Origin: Hyphomonadaceae bacterium
Lineage (GTDB): Bacteria; Pseudomonadota; Alphaproteobacteria; Caulobacterales; Aquidulcibacteraceae
NCBI GenBank assembly: GCA_009773395.1
Contig: WRPI01000002.1
Location: forward strand, 569,884-616,605
Direction of reading: 5' to 3'
DNA: 46,722 bases
Below are positions 34,300 through 42,485 of the stretch, in pieces; the stretch's first letter is position 1; the number at the start of each line of letters is the position of its first letter. A program made the position numbers and the translations under genes. The notes beneath the pieces were generated by a model, which ran no database searches, had not been told where the DNA came from, and saw only the letters and a program-made list of their open reading frames with translations.

Positions 34300-34305
34300 T
34301 ATAAT
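34300..34305 (+). promoter_or_regulatory. Putative -10 element upstream of ribH
   Basis: A perfect TATAAT lies 26 bases before the ribH ATG, in the only sizeable gap (66 bp) between nrdR and ribH. No good -35 lies at 16-18 bases; TTGGTT at 34272 is too far. An internal promoter for ribH-nusB-thiL is possible, but the gap is AT-rich and the match could be chance. Confidence 0.28.
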
Positions 34306-34330
34306 CTTTTCTTCTCGGAGCGAAAATCAC

Positions 34331-34792
34331 ATGTCGCCAGACCCTTTAAATATCCTTATTATCGCAGGCGATTATTATCGCCATATAACTGACGAACTGG
34401 TCGCTGGTGCAGTCGAAGCACTTGATGCCGCCAAAGCCAATCATTCGGTAGTTTTGGTTCCGGGTGCATTAGAAATCCCTGCGGTAATTGGCGCCGCCGA
34501 AAGAGCCGGGCATAGGCCAACAGGTAGGGCTTATGATGGTTATGTGGCGCTTGGTGCTGTAATACGCGGTGAAACTTCGCATTATGAAATTGTTGGCCAT
34601 GAAAGCACGAGGGCGATTATGGCGCTTACTGTCGAAGGCATTGCTATCGGTAACGGCATTTTGACTACAGAAAATGAAGCCCAAGCTGTTGCGCGCGCTT
34701 CGCGTAGCGGCAGAAATAAGGGTAAAGAAGCCGCAGTCGCCTGCCTCAATTTCATTGAGGTTAGAAAACGACTGAATATGGGCGGAATTTAA
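34331..34792 (+). CDS. ribH: 6,7-dimethyl-8-ribityllumazine synthase
   Basis: Condenses 5-amino-6-ribitylaminouracil with dihydroxybutanone phosphate to the riboflavin precursor lumazine. The 153 residues show the substrate-binding stretches VVLVPGALEIPAVIGAAERA and VALGAVIRGETSHYEIV with the conserved GA-IRG-T-H pattern, then GNGILTTENEAQAVARA. GGAG lies about 10 bases before the ATG. It follows nrdR with no ribD, ribE or ribBA between, so the remaining riboflavin genes must be elsewhere. No FMN riboswitch fits in the 66-bp leader. The stop abuts the nusB start. Confidence 0.94.
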   Translation: MSPDPLNILIIAGDYYRHITDELVAGAVEALDAAKANHSVVLVPGALEIPAVIGAAERAGHRPTGRAYDGYVALGAVIRGETSHYEIVGHESTRAIMALTVEGIAIGNGILTTENEAQAVARASRSGRNKGKEAAVACLNFIEVRKRLNMGGI

Positions 34793-35284
34793 TTGAAAGA
34801 TAAACAAAATAAAACGGTAATTTCGCCGAAAATTCAGGCAAATCGTGGGGCAAGATTGGCCGCGGTGCAAGCGCTATTTCAAGTCGAATTAACTGGCAAA
34901 GCCGGCAAGAAAGTATTGCAAGAGTTTGTGCAATATCGGCTAAGTGATGATGATACATCGCCTGAAAAAACTTTCGCCAATTTGAAATTATTCAAAACTT
35001 TAGTGAAAGCGGCAATTGAAGACCATATCATGATTGATGCGCAAGTGAGCGCAAGATTGGCAAGTGGCTGGACTTTAGAACGTATAGATCCAATTGTTCG
35101 CGCGAGTTTGCGGCTGGCGACATATGAGTTGCTAAATTGCCTCGATGTTCCGATTGCGGTGATAATCGATGAATATGTCGGTATTGTCGCCGCTTTCCAT
35201 GACGGGCCAGAAGCGGGTTTTGTCAATGGCATTTTGGATAAATTGGCCAAGGAAACTAAAGCCGACGTTGCGCGTGGCGCCTGA
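34793..35284 (+). CDS. nusB: Transcription antitermination factor NusB
   Basis: NusB with NusE binds boxA RNA and supports rRNA antitermination. The 163-residue helical protein has RLAAVQALFQVELTG at its start, LASGWTLERIDPIVRASLRL and VIIDEYVGIVAAFHDGPEAGFVNGILDKLAKE at its end, all family blocks. No ATG or GTG is available that would keep the first helix, so the TTG at 34793 is taken; it directly follows the ribH TAA in the same frame, with GGCGGA 6 bases before it. This implies termination-reinitiation. ribH-nusB adjacency is conserved widely. Confidence 0.92.
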   Translation: MKDKQNKTVISPKIQANRGARLAAVQALFQVELTGKAGKKVLQEFVQYRLSDDDTSPEKTFANLKLFKTLVKAAIEDHIMIDAQVSARLASGWTLERIDPIVRASLRLATYELLNCLDVPIAVIIDEYVGIVAAFHDGPEAGFVNGILDKLAKETKADVARGA

Positions 35285-35301
35285 TAGCGCTAATTTGGGT
35301 A

Positions 35302-36279
35302 ATGAACGAATTTGCCGCAATTGAAAAACTATTTCGCCCGCTAAGTTTGGGCGATGTTTCTGCGCGTGGCTTGCAAGATGACATTGCCTACATCGAAAAA
35401 CTAAGGCTCGCGATAACCACCGATACTTTAGTCGAAGGCACCCATTTTTTGCCAAGTGACCCAATGGCGAGCGTCGCGCGTAAATTAGTGCGGGTGAATC
35501 TGTCCGATATTATTGCCAAAGGCTGCGAACCGATTGGGGTTTTCCTAAATATTTCTTGGCCAAGAAACACTACAGAACCACAACGAAGCGAATTTGCAAC
35601 AGCTTTGGGCGAAGAATTAAGCGGCATTCCCTTGCTCGGCGGCGATACAACCGCAATTGATGGCCCAATGGTGGCAAGCCTTATGATGTTGGGTAAGCCA
35701 CATGCAAAACATCCAATTTTCCGTAATGGCGCGAAAGCTGGTGATTTGCTGCTGGTAAGCGGGACAATTGGTGATGCACTTATAGGCCTGCAAGCGCTAA
35801 AATCGGGTGTAAATGAAGGCAAATATGAAGGCGCAATAGCCCATTATCAAATGCCAAATTTGCCTCCAATTGCGATTTCAAAACTGATTGCCAAATATGC
35901 CAATGCCAGCATTGATGCGTCTGATGGTTTATTGGGCGATGCTAGCAAAATCGCAGTTTGTTCAAATATCGGCATTGAAATCGAAATCGCCAAAATCCCA
36001 TTATCGGCAGACGCTACAGATTGGATAAAAAAAAGCAAGTCCGACAATCCGATTCTTGAACTTGCAAGTTTTGGCGATGATTACCAATGCCTTTTCACCA
36101 TCAATCCCAATAGCCTGGAAAAAACTTTGGTTAAAGCCAAGAAGCTCGGAATAAGCCTGAGTATTATCGGTAAATGCACGAAAAATCTGGGAATGGCATT
36201 GACTCAAAACGGCGAAGAAATTGATCTGCCAGTGAAATTATCGCACGAGCATGAATTTAGCCATTTGAGCGTGAGTTAA
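35302..36279 (+). CDS. thiL: Thiamine-monophosphate kinase
   Basis: Phosphorylates thiamine monophosphate to the active diphosphate. The 325 residues show the ATP/Mg-binding features of the PurM-like fold: QDDIAYIEKLRLAITTDTLV with the acidic cluster, HFLPSDPMASVARKLVRVNL, SDIIAKGCEPIGVFLNIS and GGDTTAIDGPMVASLMMLG. The second half includes ISGTIGDA-like GTIGDALIGLQAL and IDASDGLLGDASKIA. It follows nusB after 17 bases, the usual nusB-thiL order. Product secure. Confidence 0.93.
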   Translation: MNEFAAIEKLFRPLSLGDVSARGLQDDIAYIEKLRLAITTDTLVEGTHFLPSDPMASVARKLVRVNLSDIIAKGCEPIGVFLNISWPRNTTEPQRSEFATALGEELSGIPLLGGDTTAIDGPMVASLMMLGKPHAKHPIFRNGAKAGDLLLVSGTIGDALIGLQALKSGVNEGKYEGAIAHYQMPNLPPIAISKLIAKYANASIDASDGLLGDASKIAVCSNIGIEIEIAKIPLSADATDWIKKSKSDNPILELASFGDDYQCLFTINPNSLEKTLVKAKKLGISLSIIGKCTKNLGMALTQNGEEIDLPVKLSHEHEFSHLSVS

Positions 36280-36281
36280 GT

Positions 36282-36476
36282 CCTTCCCTTGCGGGAAGGT
36301 AGCATTTGCGCAGCAAATGACAGAAGGGGGGCGGGTGCCGTGATAACATAAATTGCTGTTTCCCCAACCGTTTTCACCCTTCAGACGCGCAATCGCGCGC
36401 CAGCTTCCCACTTTGCGAGCGCCAAAAAGTTGCAGACTTTTTGGATAACGCGAGCAAGCTCGCTTATGGGAAGCAC
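36282..36476. repeat. Mosaic palindromic repeat downstream of thiL
   Basis: Fills most of the 266-bp gap after thiL. Stems: CCTTCCC/GGGAAGG (36282-36299), CATTTGC-GCA-GCAAATG (36303-36319), a perfect 9-bp CCAAAAAGT/ACTTTTTGG (36422-36444) and GCGAGC-AA-GCTCGC near 36450-36463, enclosed by GCTTCCCA...TGGGAAGC. The module order parallels the element after hemA (31351-31480). The first hairpin directly follows the thiL stop and could help termination, though no T-run follows. Confidence 0.72.
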
Positions 36477-36545
36477 TTAGGTGAGTTATAATCTTACGGG
36501 CGGCAGCTAATAAATCATTTACCAGTTTGTGGGATGCATTGTGTC

Positions 36546-36995
36546 ATGCAAAAAACCAAAACAAGTCACCAAAGATGGAAATTATTTGCTATATTGGCAT
36601 TCGTGGGTTTGAGCCTAGTTTCCATCTTAGGCCCCAACGTCGCACAAGCATCGGCTCCCAAAAAGGAAGGGGCGATGGCGAACCCTTTGAGTGTGGAAAT
36701 AACTGGCATTGTGGTTCCTGTGGCGCGTAACCGGAGGCTCGTAAATTACGCTTTCATGAGCATAATGGTTTATACAGCTGATGACAGAAGCGCCAATTTA
36801 GTGCGCGCAAACATGTTTTTGGTAAAAGACGCGATTGTTCGCGCAACTTCACGCGCGCCAATTGTGGAGGACAGGTCCGCGGCAGGTTTTGACGTCATGG
36901 CCTTTGCGCGGCAACTCTATCCCGTAGTTCAATCTTCAATTGTTGGTGCGAGAATCACAAGAATTGAAATTAGAGACCCCGAGATGATGCGCTAA
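36546..36995 (+). CDS. Exported protein of unknown function, FliL-like in outline
   Basis: A 149-residue protein with an N-terminal signal or anchor (KLFAILAFVGLSLVSILG, then a VAQA|SA cleavage-like site). The mature part has NPLSVEITGIVVPVARNRRL VNYAFMSIMVYT and ends ARITRIEIRDPEMMR. The pattern of a VVPV strand, a membrane-proximal domain and a C-terminal helix with RLYPxVQ recalls small FliL-like exported proteins found near thiL/hppA in relatives, but I do not claim a function. The ATG at 36546 has GTGGGA 11 bases upstream; an in-frame ATG at 36534 would add MHCV. The hairpin element starts 6 bases after its stop. Confidence 0.62.
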   Translation: MQKTKTSHQRWKLFAILAFVGLSLVSILGPNVAQASAPKKEGAMANPLSVEITGIVVPVARNRRLVNYAFMSIMVYTADDRSANLVRANMFLVKDAIVRATSRAPIVEDRSAAGFDVMAFARQLYPVVQSSIVGARITRIEIRDPEMMR

Positions 36996-37000
36996 GCGCT

Positions 37001-37161
37001 AGGTCACAGACTCATTAAAAAGGGTGAGAAAGCCGTCAAAAGGGCAAAATAGTGGGGGTAAAGATTACGAAAAGAGGGTTTTTCCCCTCTTTGAGTGAGA
37101 TTTGCCCTCAATATGAAGCCATTTTGGCGGATTTTCGCACTTTTTAATGAGTCTGTGACCT
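37001..37161. mobile_element. 161-bp MITE-like element with perfect 22-bp terminal inverted repeats
   Basis: The arms 37001-37022 and 37140-37161 are exact inverted copies over 22 bases, beginning (A)GGTCACAGACTC. TA stands at both boundaries (37000-37001 and 37161-37162), within CTAG and CTAA, matching TA or YTAR target duplications of IS630/Tc1 or IS5-type transposases. Inside, AAAGAGGG/CCCTCTTT forms a central stem and further stretches pair imperfectly, so the whole folds as one long hairpin. There is no ORF. It lies between an exported-protein gene and hppA and was probably mobilised in trans. Confidence 0.72.
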
Positions 37162-37376
37162 AATCTAATTCCCCAAACCGTTGCATTTGGGCGACCACGA
37201 GCGTGCGATACCAACACATTGTTCCTTTTTCAGCGCTTTTGCATTGCGCGAAGCGCAAAACTATGGCTAAAGGTTTTGCAAATTCTGGGGGTTCTGCACG
37301 CTAATAATTGTTCTCTATCGAAACAATCAATTAAGCAATCTAAAATAATCGCAGGCCATATCGGGTAGGAGAAAAT

Positions 37377-39524
37377 ATGAGTTCGAATATTTCAGGCGTG
37401 ACTATGGCAATTATCGCTGGCGTCATTGCAATTATTTATGGCATAATCACAATTCAATCGGTGTTAAAATCCAGCGCTGGTTCGGAAAAAATGCAAGAAA
37501 TTGCGGCTGCAATTCAAGAAGGTGCAAATGCCTATCTTAATCGCCAATATACCACAATCGGCATTGTTGGCGCAGTTCTATTTGTTGTATTATATATTTT
37601 GTTTGGGCCATTGGCAGCAATTGGCTTTTTAATTGGTGCAGTTTTGTCAGGCTTAGCTGGCTATATCGGGATGTTGGTTTCGGTTCGCGCCAATGTGCGC
37701 ACCGCAGAGGCCTCACGCCATAGTTTGGCAGGCGGCCTTGATATGGCGTTTAAGTCAGGCGCAGTGACAGGAATGTTGGTTGCTGGTTTGGCTTTGCTGG
37801 GAACTGCTGGCTATTACGCAGTACTAACCGCAGGGCTTGGGCACCAAGTTACGGATCGTGTGGTTATTGATAGTTTGGTGGCACTAAGTTTTGGCGCTTC
37901 TTTGATTTCAATATTTGCGCGTCTTGGCGGCGGCATTTTCACCAAAGGCGCTGATGTTGGCGGTGACATGGTTGGCAAAGTCGAAGCGGGCATTCCAGAA
38001 GATGACCCCCGTAACCCTGCAACTATTGCTGATAATGTGGGCGATAATGTGGGCGATTGCGCGGGGATGGCAGCTGATTTGTTTGAAACTTATGCCGTTA
38101 CTTTGGTTGCGACAATGGTTTTGGCATCAATTTTCTTCCGCACTACTGGCGCTGATGTAATGATGGCCTTGCCTTTGGCAATTGGCGCAATGGCGATTGT
38201 AACTTCAATTATCGGCACTTATTTTGTAAAAATGGGCAAAAGCCAAAACATTATGGGCGCTTTGTATAAAGGCCTTATTGTTGCAGGCGTTTTATCGGCG
38301 CTGGGCCTTTATGCAATTATCATGAATTATATGCCCGCAGAAATCGCGACATCGGCAGGTGATTCTATTACGCAAATGGAATTGTTTTTGTGTGGTATTG
38401 TCGGTCTGATTGTTACAGCACTAATTGTTTGGATTACTGAATATTATACTGGCACCAATTATGCACCAGTTCGCTCAGTGGCGCAGGCTTCAATTTCGGG
38501 CCACGGCACTAACGTAATTCAAGGTTTGGCAGTAGCGATGGAATCAACCGCTTTGCCAGCTTTGCTAATCGTTGCTGGTATTATTTCAACTTATAGCTTG
38601 GCGGGTCTGTTTGGTATCGCCATCGCAACCACTTCAATGCTTTCTGTGGCTGGTATCATTGTCGCGCTTGACGCATTTGGCCCAGTTACCGATAATGCTG
38701 GCGGTATTGCCGAAATGGCGAATTTGCCGAAAGAAGTACGCAAAACCACCGATGCACTGGATGCTGTTGGTAACACAACAAAAGCAGTTACTAAAGGCTA
38801 TGCCATTGGTTCTGCTGGACTCGGTGCTTTGGTGCTGTTCGCGGCTTATACTGAAGATTTGAAACATTTCAGTTCCGATGCCGTAAACTTCCCATTTTTC
38901 GCTGGCATTAAAGTTGAAGGCTTGTTTGATTTGACTAATCCATATGTTGTATCGGGCTTGTTAATCGGCGGTCTTTTGCCATATTTGTTTGGTGGTTGGT
39001 CAATGACTGCGGTTGGACGCGCAGCTGGTGCGGTTGTCGAAGAAGTTCGTCGCCAATTCCGTGAAATCCCTGGCATTATGGAATATAAAGCCAAGCCAGA
39101 TTATGGTCGCGCCGTTGATATTCTCACTAAAGCTGCAATTAAGGAAATGGTTGTGCCGTCCTTATTGCCAGTGCTTTCACCAGTTGTATTGTTTTTTGCC
39201 GTCAATTTGGTTGCTGGAAAACAACAAGCATTCGCGGCTGTTGGTGGTATGCTTTTGGGTGTAATCGTGAACGGACTATTCGTAGCGATTTCAATGACTT
39301 CGGGTGGCGGCGCTTGGGATAATGCCAAAAAATCATTTGAAGATGGCTTCATTGATAAAGACGGTGTGAAGCATGAAAAAGGTTCAGAGGCCCATAAAGC
39401 ATCTGTAACTGGAGATACTGTTGGCGATCCGTATAAAGATACGGCTGGCCCTGCGGTAAACCCGATGATTAAAATCACCAATATTGTGGCACTTTTGTTG
39501 CTTGCAGTTTTGGCGCATTCTTAG
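37377..39524 (+). CDS. hppA: Membrane-bound proton-translocating pyrophosphatase, K+-independent type
   Basis: Pumps protons across the membrane using pyrophosphate hydrolysis. The 715 residues contain about 16 hydrophobic segments. The catalytic loop is at 193-236: [20 protein letters not shown], then [20 protein letters not shown] and ADLFETYA. A second acidic loop near the C-terminus reads [16 protein letters not shown]. The potassium-determining stretch is [10 protein letters not shown], with Lys469 where K+-dependent enzymes have Ala, so this enzyme should be K+-independent. AGGAG lies 5 bases before the ATG, and ATTGTT/AACAAT inverted copies stand about 70 bases upstream. A strong terminator follows. 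Confidence 0.95.
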   Translation: MSSNISGVTMAIIAGVIAIIYGIITIQSVLKSSAGSEKMQEIAAAIQEGANAYLNRQYTTIGIVGAVLFVVLYILFGPLAAIGFLIGAVLSGLAGYIGMLVSVRANVRTAEASRHSLAGGLDMAFKSGAVTGMLVAGLALLGTAGYYAVLTAGLGHQVTDRVVIDSLVALSFGASLISIFARLGGGIFTKGADVGGDMVGKVEAGIPEDDPRNPATIADNVGDNVGDCAGMAADLFETYAVTLVATMVLASIFFRTTGADVMMALPLAIGAMAIVTSIIGTYFVKMGKSQNIMGALYKGLIVAGVLSALGLYAIIMNYMPAEIATSAGDSITQMELFLCGIVGLIVTALIVWITEYYTGTNYAPVRSVAQASISGHGTNVIQGLAVAMESTALPALLIVAGIISTYSLAGLFGIAIATTSMLSVAGIIVALDAFGPVTDNAGGIAEMANLPKEVRKTTDALDAVGNTTKAVTKGYAIGSAGLGALVLFAAYTEDLKHFSSDAVNFPFFAGIKVEGLFDLTNPYVVSGLLIGGLLPYLFGGWSMTAVGRAAGAVVEEVRRQFREIPGIMEYKAKPDYGRAVDILTKAAIKEMVVPSLLPVLSPVVLFFAVNLVAGKQQAFAAVGGMLLGVIVNGLFVAISMTSGGGAWDNAKKSFEDGFIDKDGVKHEKGSEAHKASVTGDTVGDPYKDTAGPAVNPMIKITNIVALLLLAVLAHS

Positions 39525-39538
39525 GCTCTAACATTCAC

Positions 39539-39585
39539 AAAAATGGCATGCGCTGGAACAGAACCCAGTGTGTGCCATTTTTTTT
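39539..39585 (+). terminator. Strong intrinsic terminator of hppA
   Basis: AAAATGGCA pairs with TGCCATTTT around an inner CGCTGG/CCAGTG stem and a short loop, followed by an eight-T run. It begins 15 bases after the hppA stop. It is the clearest Rho-independent terminator in the window. Confidence 0.85.
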
Positions 39586-39661
39586 GCTTGCTTGACCTAA
39601 TTTGAACAAAATGTGAGAATACGAATCTAAGCGAATTGGTTTATTTTGTGGGGTATCGCAA

Positions 39662-40852
39662 ATGCTAAAAAAAGGCCGTTGTTCAAATAATGCTTCTAAA
39701 TGCAAACTCGCGCAAAGCGGCGAGCTTTTACCTTACGCTGGCATGGGTAGCCTCTGCCCCGAATGTGGTGCACCGCTTGCACTCGTTTCTATTGAGCCTG
39801 ACCCAGTTTTGGCTGAAAAGCCAGTTGCCGCGCCTATAAATGCGCCGCCAACCACAGAATTTATGGATTATGACGATGAGCCTTCAAACAAAGGGCTTGA
39901 ACTCGCCAAAACCATTGCATTTATCGCAATTGTCGGAGCATTGATTTTCTTCGGCTTAAGGTTTGCATTTGGATCAAGAGACAGCGGCGAAGAAGTTGCC
40001 ATAAGCAACAACATTGATAGCGCCGATATTCAGGCTCTAAACCCCACCGCAGTTGCAAGAGCCAAAACTGCTATAAATGTCAAATCAGGCCCAGATGAGC
40101 AAGCGAGCGAAATCGGAACTTTGGCGCAAGGGGTTGTGGTTGATGTAACGGGCCTATTAAGCAAAAATGGAGTTGCATGGGCGCGGGTTACCATGCCGAA
40201 TCAATCTACCCAATCAGGTTTTGTGCATCAAAGCGACTTGGAATCATTAAGTGGTGGCACGGATTTGGCGATTGTATCAGGCCCGATCGCCAACGAAATT
40301 GTGCCGCCCGATGGCGCTTTAATCACGCCAATGTTTTCGGCTATTTCCGATATGCCGCCACGCACATTTTATGTGACTTCACCAACGGCAAATATTAGAG
40401 CCGAAGCAGGCGTAAGCGCGGCAAGAATTGCTGGAGCAACGAGGGGCGATGAGCTGCTTGCCGACGGCAGTCGCATGGTTGACAATAAAACTTGGTACCG
40501 GGTCAAATTGCCAAATGGAACAATTGGTTGGCTGAGTTCAAGCTTGGTAGCAACTTCGCCACCGCCGCCAGAACCTGAACCCGAAATTCCCGCAGCGGAT
40601 GAAACCAAAGCGATTGGTGCAAATGAAATCGTGACCGAAGGCGAAAACGTCATAATTACCACTGCACAAGCCAATATCCGCTCCAAACCAGTTGTCGCGG
40701 AGGAAACAATAATTGGGCGTGCAGACCGTGGTATGGTAATGCGGGTTGAAGAAGTTCAAAGTGCCGATGGCACTACATGGTATCATGTCAAAAATAGTCG
40801 TTTTGGTATTGATGGTTGGATATCTTCATCAACTGCACGCGGAGTTAATTAG
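39662..40852 (+). CDS. Zinc-ribbon, single-pass membrane protein with three SH3-like repeats
   Basis: A 396-residue protein of unknown role. Residues 1-40 hold four cysteines (RCSNNASKC ... LCPECGAPL), a zinc-ribbon-like unit. One membrane helix is at about 82-101 (AFIAIVGALIFFGLRFAFG). Three bacterial SH3 units follow: about 137-195 (AKTAINVKSGPDEQASEIGT), 238-295 (SPTANIRAEAGVSAARIAG) and 335-393 (TAQANIRSKPVVAEETIIG), each ending in a GWxSS-like or FVHQSDL strand. SH3b units usually bind cell wall peptides, so a periplasmic envelope role is inferred. The next gene, 9 bases on, encodes a relative. TGGGG lies before the ATG. Confidence 0.78.
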   Translation: MLKKGRCSNNASKCKLAQSGELLPYAGMGSLCPECGAPLALVSIEPDPVLAEKPVAAPINAPPTTEFMDYDDEPSNKGLELAKTIAFIAIVGALIFFGLRFAFGSRDSGEEVAISNNIDSADIQALNPTAVARAKTAINVKSGPDEQASEIGTLAQGVVVDVTGLLSKNGVAWARVTMPNQSTQSGFVHQSDLESLSGGTDLAIVSGPIANEIVPPDGALITPMFSAISDMPPRTFYVTSPTANIRAEAGVSAARIAGATRGDELLADGSRMVDNKTWYRVKLPNGTIGWLSSSLVATSPPPPEPEPEIPAADETKAIGANEIVTEGENVIITTAQANIRSKPVVAEETIIGRADRGMVMRVEEVQSADGTTWYHVKNSRFGIDGWISSSTARGVN

Positions 40853-40860
40853 ATCGCACA

Positions 40861-41913
40861 ATGGCCAAAAAAAAATCGCCACCAACTAAAGCAAATTTTG
40901 CTGAAAAAGTTAGCCAATTAGTTAAAAAATCGCCACTTCCTTTGCCAATGCTCGCAACATTAGTGATTGCGATTGGATTGGCTTTTTTCGGTCTAAAACT
41001 ATTTGGTGATTTTGATCAATCGCGCAGAAACGCCAATAATTTATATAAATCCTACCTCACTGTTGGCGCAATAGAGCTTCGTAGCGCGGCTGAAACCACG
41101 GCGTCAGTGAAATCTGTCCTCAAAGACGGATCATTATTGTCGGGGCGGGTATTTGTTGGCGCTAATAATGTGAATTGGGCCGAAGTTAAAACCATTGATG
41201 GCGAAACTGGATATGTTGAAGCTGCGGACTTGGTGCAAGCCAATACTGTGGTTAATCTCAATGGCGTTGCGAGCATAAATCAAAAAACTGTCACTACCAC
41301 CAATATACACCTAAGAGCCTATCCTTCTTTGAGCGGCCAAATAATCGGGGTGGCCGATGGCGGCACTCGCCTTATTGCCGATGGGCAGATAAATAGCGAA
41401 GGCGAGGAGTGGCTGCGTATTCCTTTGGGGCGCGACGTTACTGCATTTATATTGGCGCGGTTCACTTCGCCCGATGATGATAGGCAAGGCAATGCCGAAG
41501 GATTTGCCGACCAAGAAGTTGGCGTTTTGGCGAATGCGCGAACAATTGTGAATGTGCAGGCAACACCCTTTGAAAATGCCCGTATCATACGCTCGATTAA
41601 TCAAGGCGAAGCATTGCGGGTTTTGGGGCAAACTAATGCGGGTATTTGGTGGTATATTGTGAGCCTTAATGATGGCGCTCAAGGTTTCGCGCCCAAGGAT
41701 TCGATTGCGATATCACAGACTTCAAATCACTGGGTTTATGCCGATGGCACTGAAGCACCTGGGCCAAATATACCGAAAGGAAGCGCGGCACCAGTAACGG
41801 CTAAACAAATAGAAGCGCCCAAAGCGACTGCCGATGAACCACTTATCGTTGATATGAACGAAAATATTGCCAATGAAGGCCAAACCTCCGCACCGCCATC
41901 GCCGCCGAAATAG
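40861..41913 (+). CDS. Single-pass membrane protein with three SH3-like repeats
   Basis: Paralogue of the preceding gene without the zinc ribbon. A basic N-terminus (MAKKKSPPTKANFAEK) and one membrane helix at about 28-47 (LPMLATLVIAIGLAFFGLKL) precede three SH3-like units at about 63-122, 138-197 and 218-277 (TNIHLRAYPSLSGQIIGV; TIVNVQATPFENARIIRS). A Pro/Ala-rich tail ends the 350 residues. With a 9-base gap from its neighbour it is co-transcribed, so the two probably work together. Function is unknown. It converges with bamE, leaving 5 bases between stops. Confidence 0.76.
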   Translation: MAKKKSPPTKANFAEKVSQLVKKSPLPLPMLATLVIAIGLAFFGLKLFGDFDQSRRNANNLYKSYLTVGAIELRSAAETTASVKSVLKDGSLLSGRVFVGANNVNWAEVKTIDGETGYVEAADLVQANTVVNLNGVASINQKTVTTTNIHLRAYPSLSGQIIGVADGGTRLIADGQINSEGEEWLRIPLGRDVTAFILARFTSPDDDRQGNAEGFADQEVGVLANARTIVNVQATPFENARIIRSINQGEALRVLGQTNAGIWWYIVSLNDGAQGFAPKDSIAISQTSNHWVYADGTEAPGPNIPKGSAAPVTAKQIEAPKATADEPLIVDMNENIANEGQTSAPPSPPK

Positions 41914-41918
41914 TTGTT

Positions 41919-42413
41919 TTATTGCGTCCTTGGACCGCCGGCAGCAGTTGGCAAATTGGGATCTTGGCCGGGTAAAGTAACCGCAGACCTGCCAACCGAG
42001 CCAAATAATTGCTCAAGGAAAGTGACTTCGCGTCCGCGAGTCGGGGTTTGGCGTTCGGAATAATCAATTATGCGGCCATCATTTACGGCATATTGGCGAA
42101 CTTCGGAGACTTTATCATCGTCATCAAATGAAATTGCAGTTATGCTTCTATCGGTAGTTTTAACTTTGAAAAAAGCGCGTTGGCTTTGGGTCGAGCTAAT
42201 ATAATACCAAACTTGTTCATCAAAAACGCCCATTTGGGTGGGGTTGCCATAACGCGAAGTCAAAGTCGTTTTATTATCATTGCCAACTGCAACTTCAATT
42301 GCCCGCGCATCATGGGCGATAAAGCCATGCCTATCAATAATTGGCGCGCAGCCACTAATTGCCAAGCCACTTATGAATATCGCTAAAATTGAAGTGTGAA
42401 TAAGTTTTTTCAA
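41919..42413 (-). CDS. bamE: Outer membrane assembly lipoprotein BamE
   Basis: BamE (SmpA/OmlA) is a lipoprotein of the BAM complex that inserts beta-barrels into the outer membrane. A TTG at 42413 is chosen over an ATG 78 bases upstream because AGGA lies 9 bases before it and it gives a normal lipoprotein signal: LKKLIHTSILAIFISGLAIS then GC at the lipobox. The core matches the family: TLTSRYGNPTQMGVFDEQVW YYISS, FFKVKTTDRSITAISFDDDD and VSEVRQYAVNDGRIIDYSER. About 164 residues. It is divergent from the bc1 chaperone gene, as in other Alphaproteobacteria. Confidence 0.87.
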   Translation of the reverse strand: MKKLIHTSILAIFISGLAISGCAPIIDRHGFIAHDARAIEVAVGNDNKTTLTSRYGNPTQMGVFDEQVWYYISSTQSQRAFFKVKTTDRSITAISFDDDDKVSEVRQYAVNDGRIIDYSERQTPTRGREVTFLEQLFGSVGRSAVTLPGQDPNLPTAAGGPRTQ

Positions 42414-42485
42414 GTTTGTAAATCCTAATAAAGGCAGTATGGATGCTCTAACTCGCAATCGACAAAGGTTCAAGTTCCTAAAGCA

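Noticed and set aside
34265-34330. FMN riboswitch before ribH
   Set aside because: The 66-bp gap is too short for the aptamer and lacks its conserved boxes.
36282-36476. CRISPR array
   Set aside because: Stems differ from one another and there is no regular repeat-spacer period.
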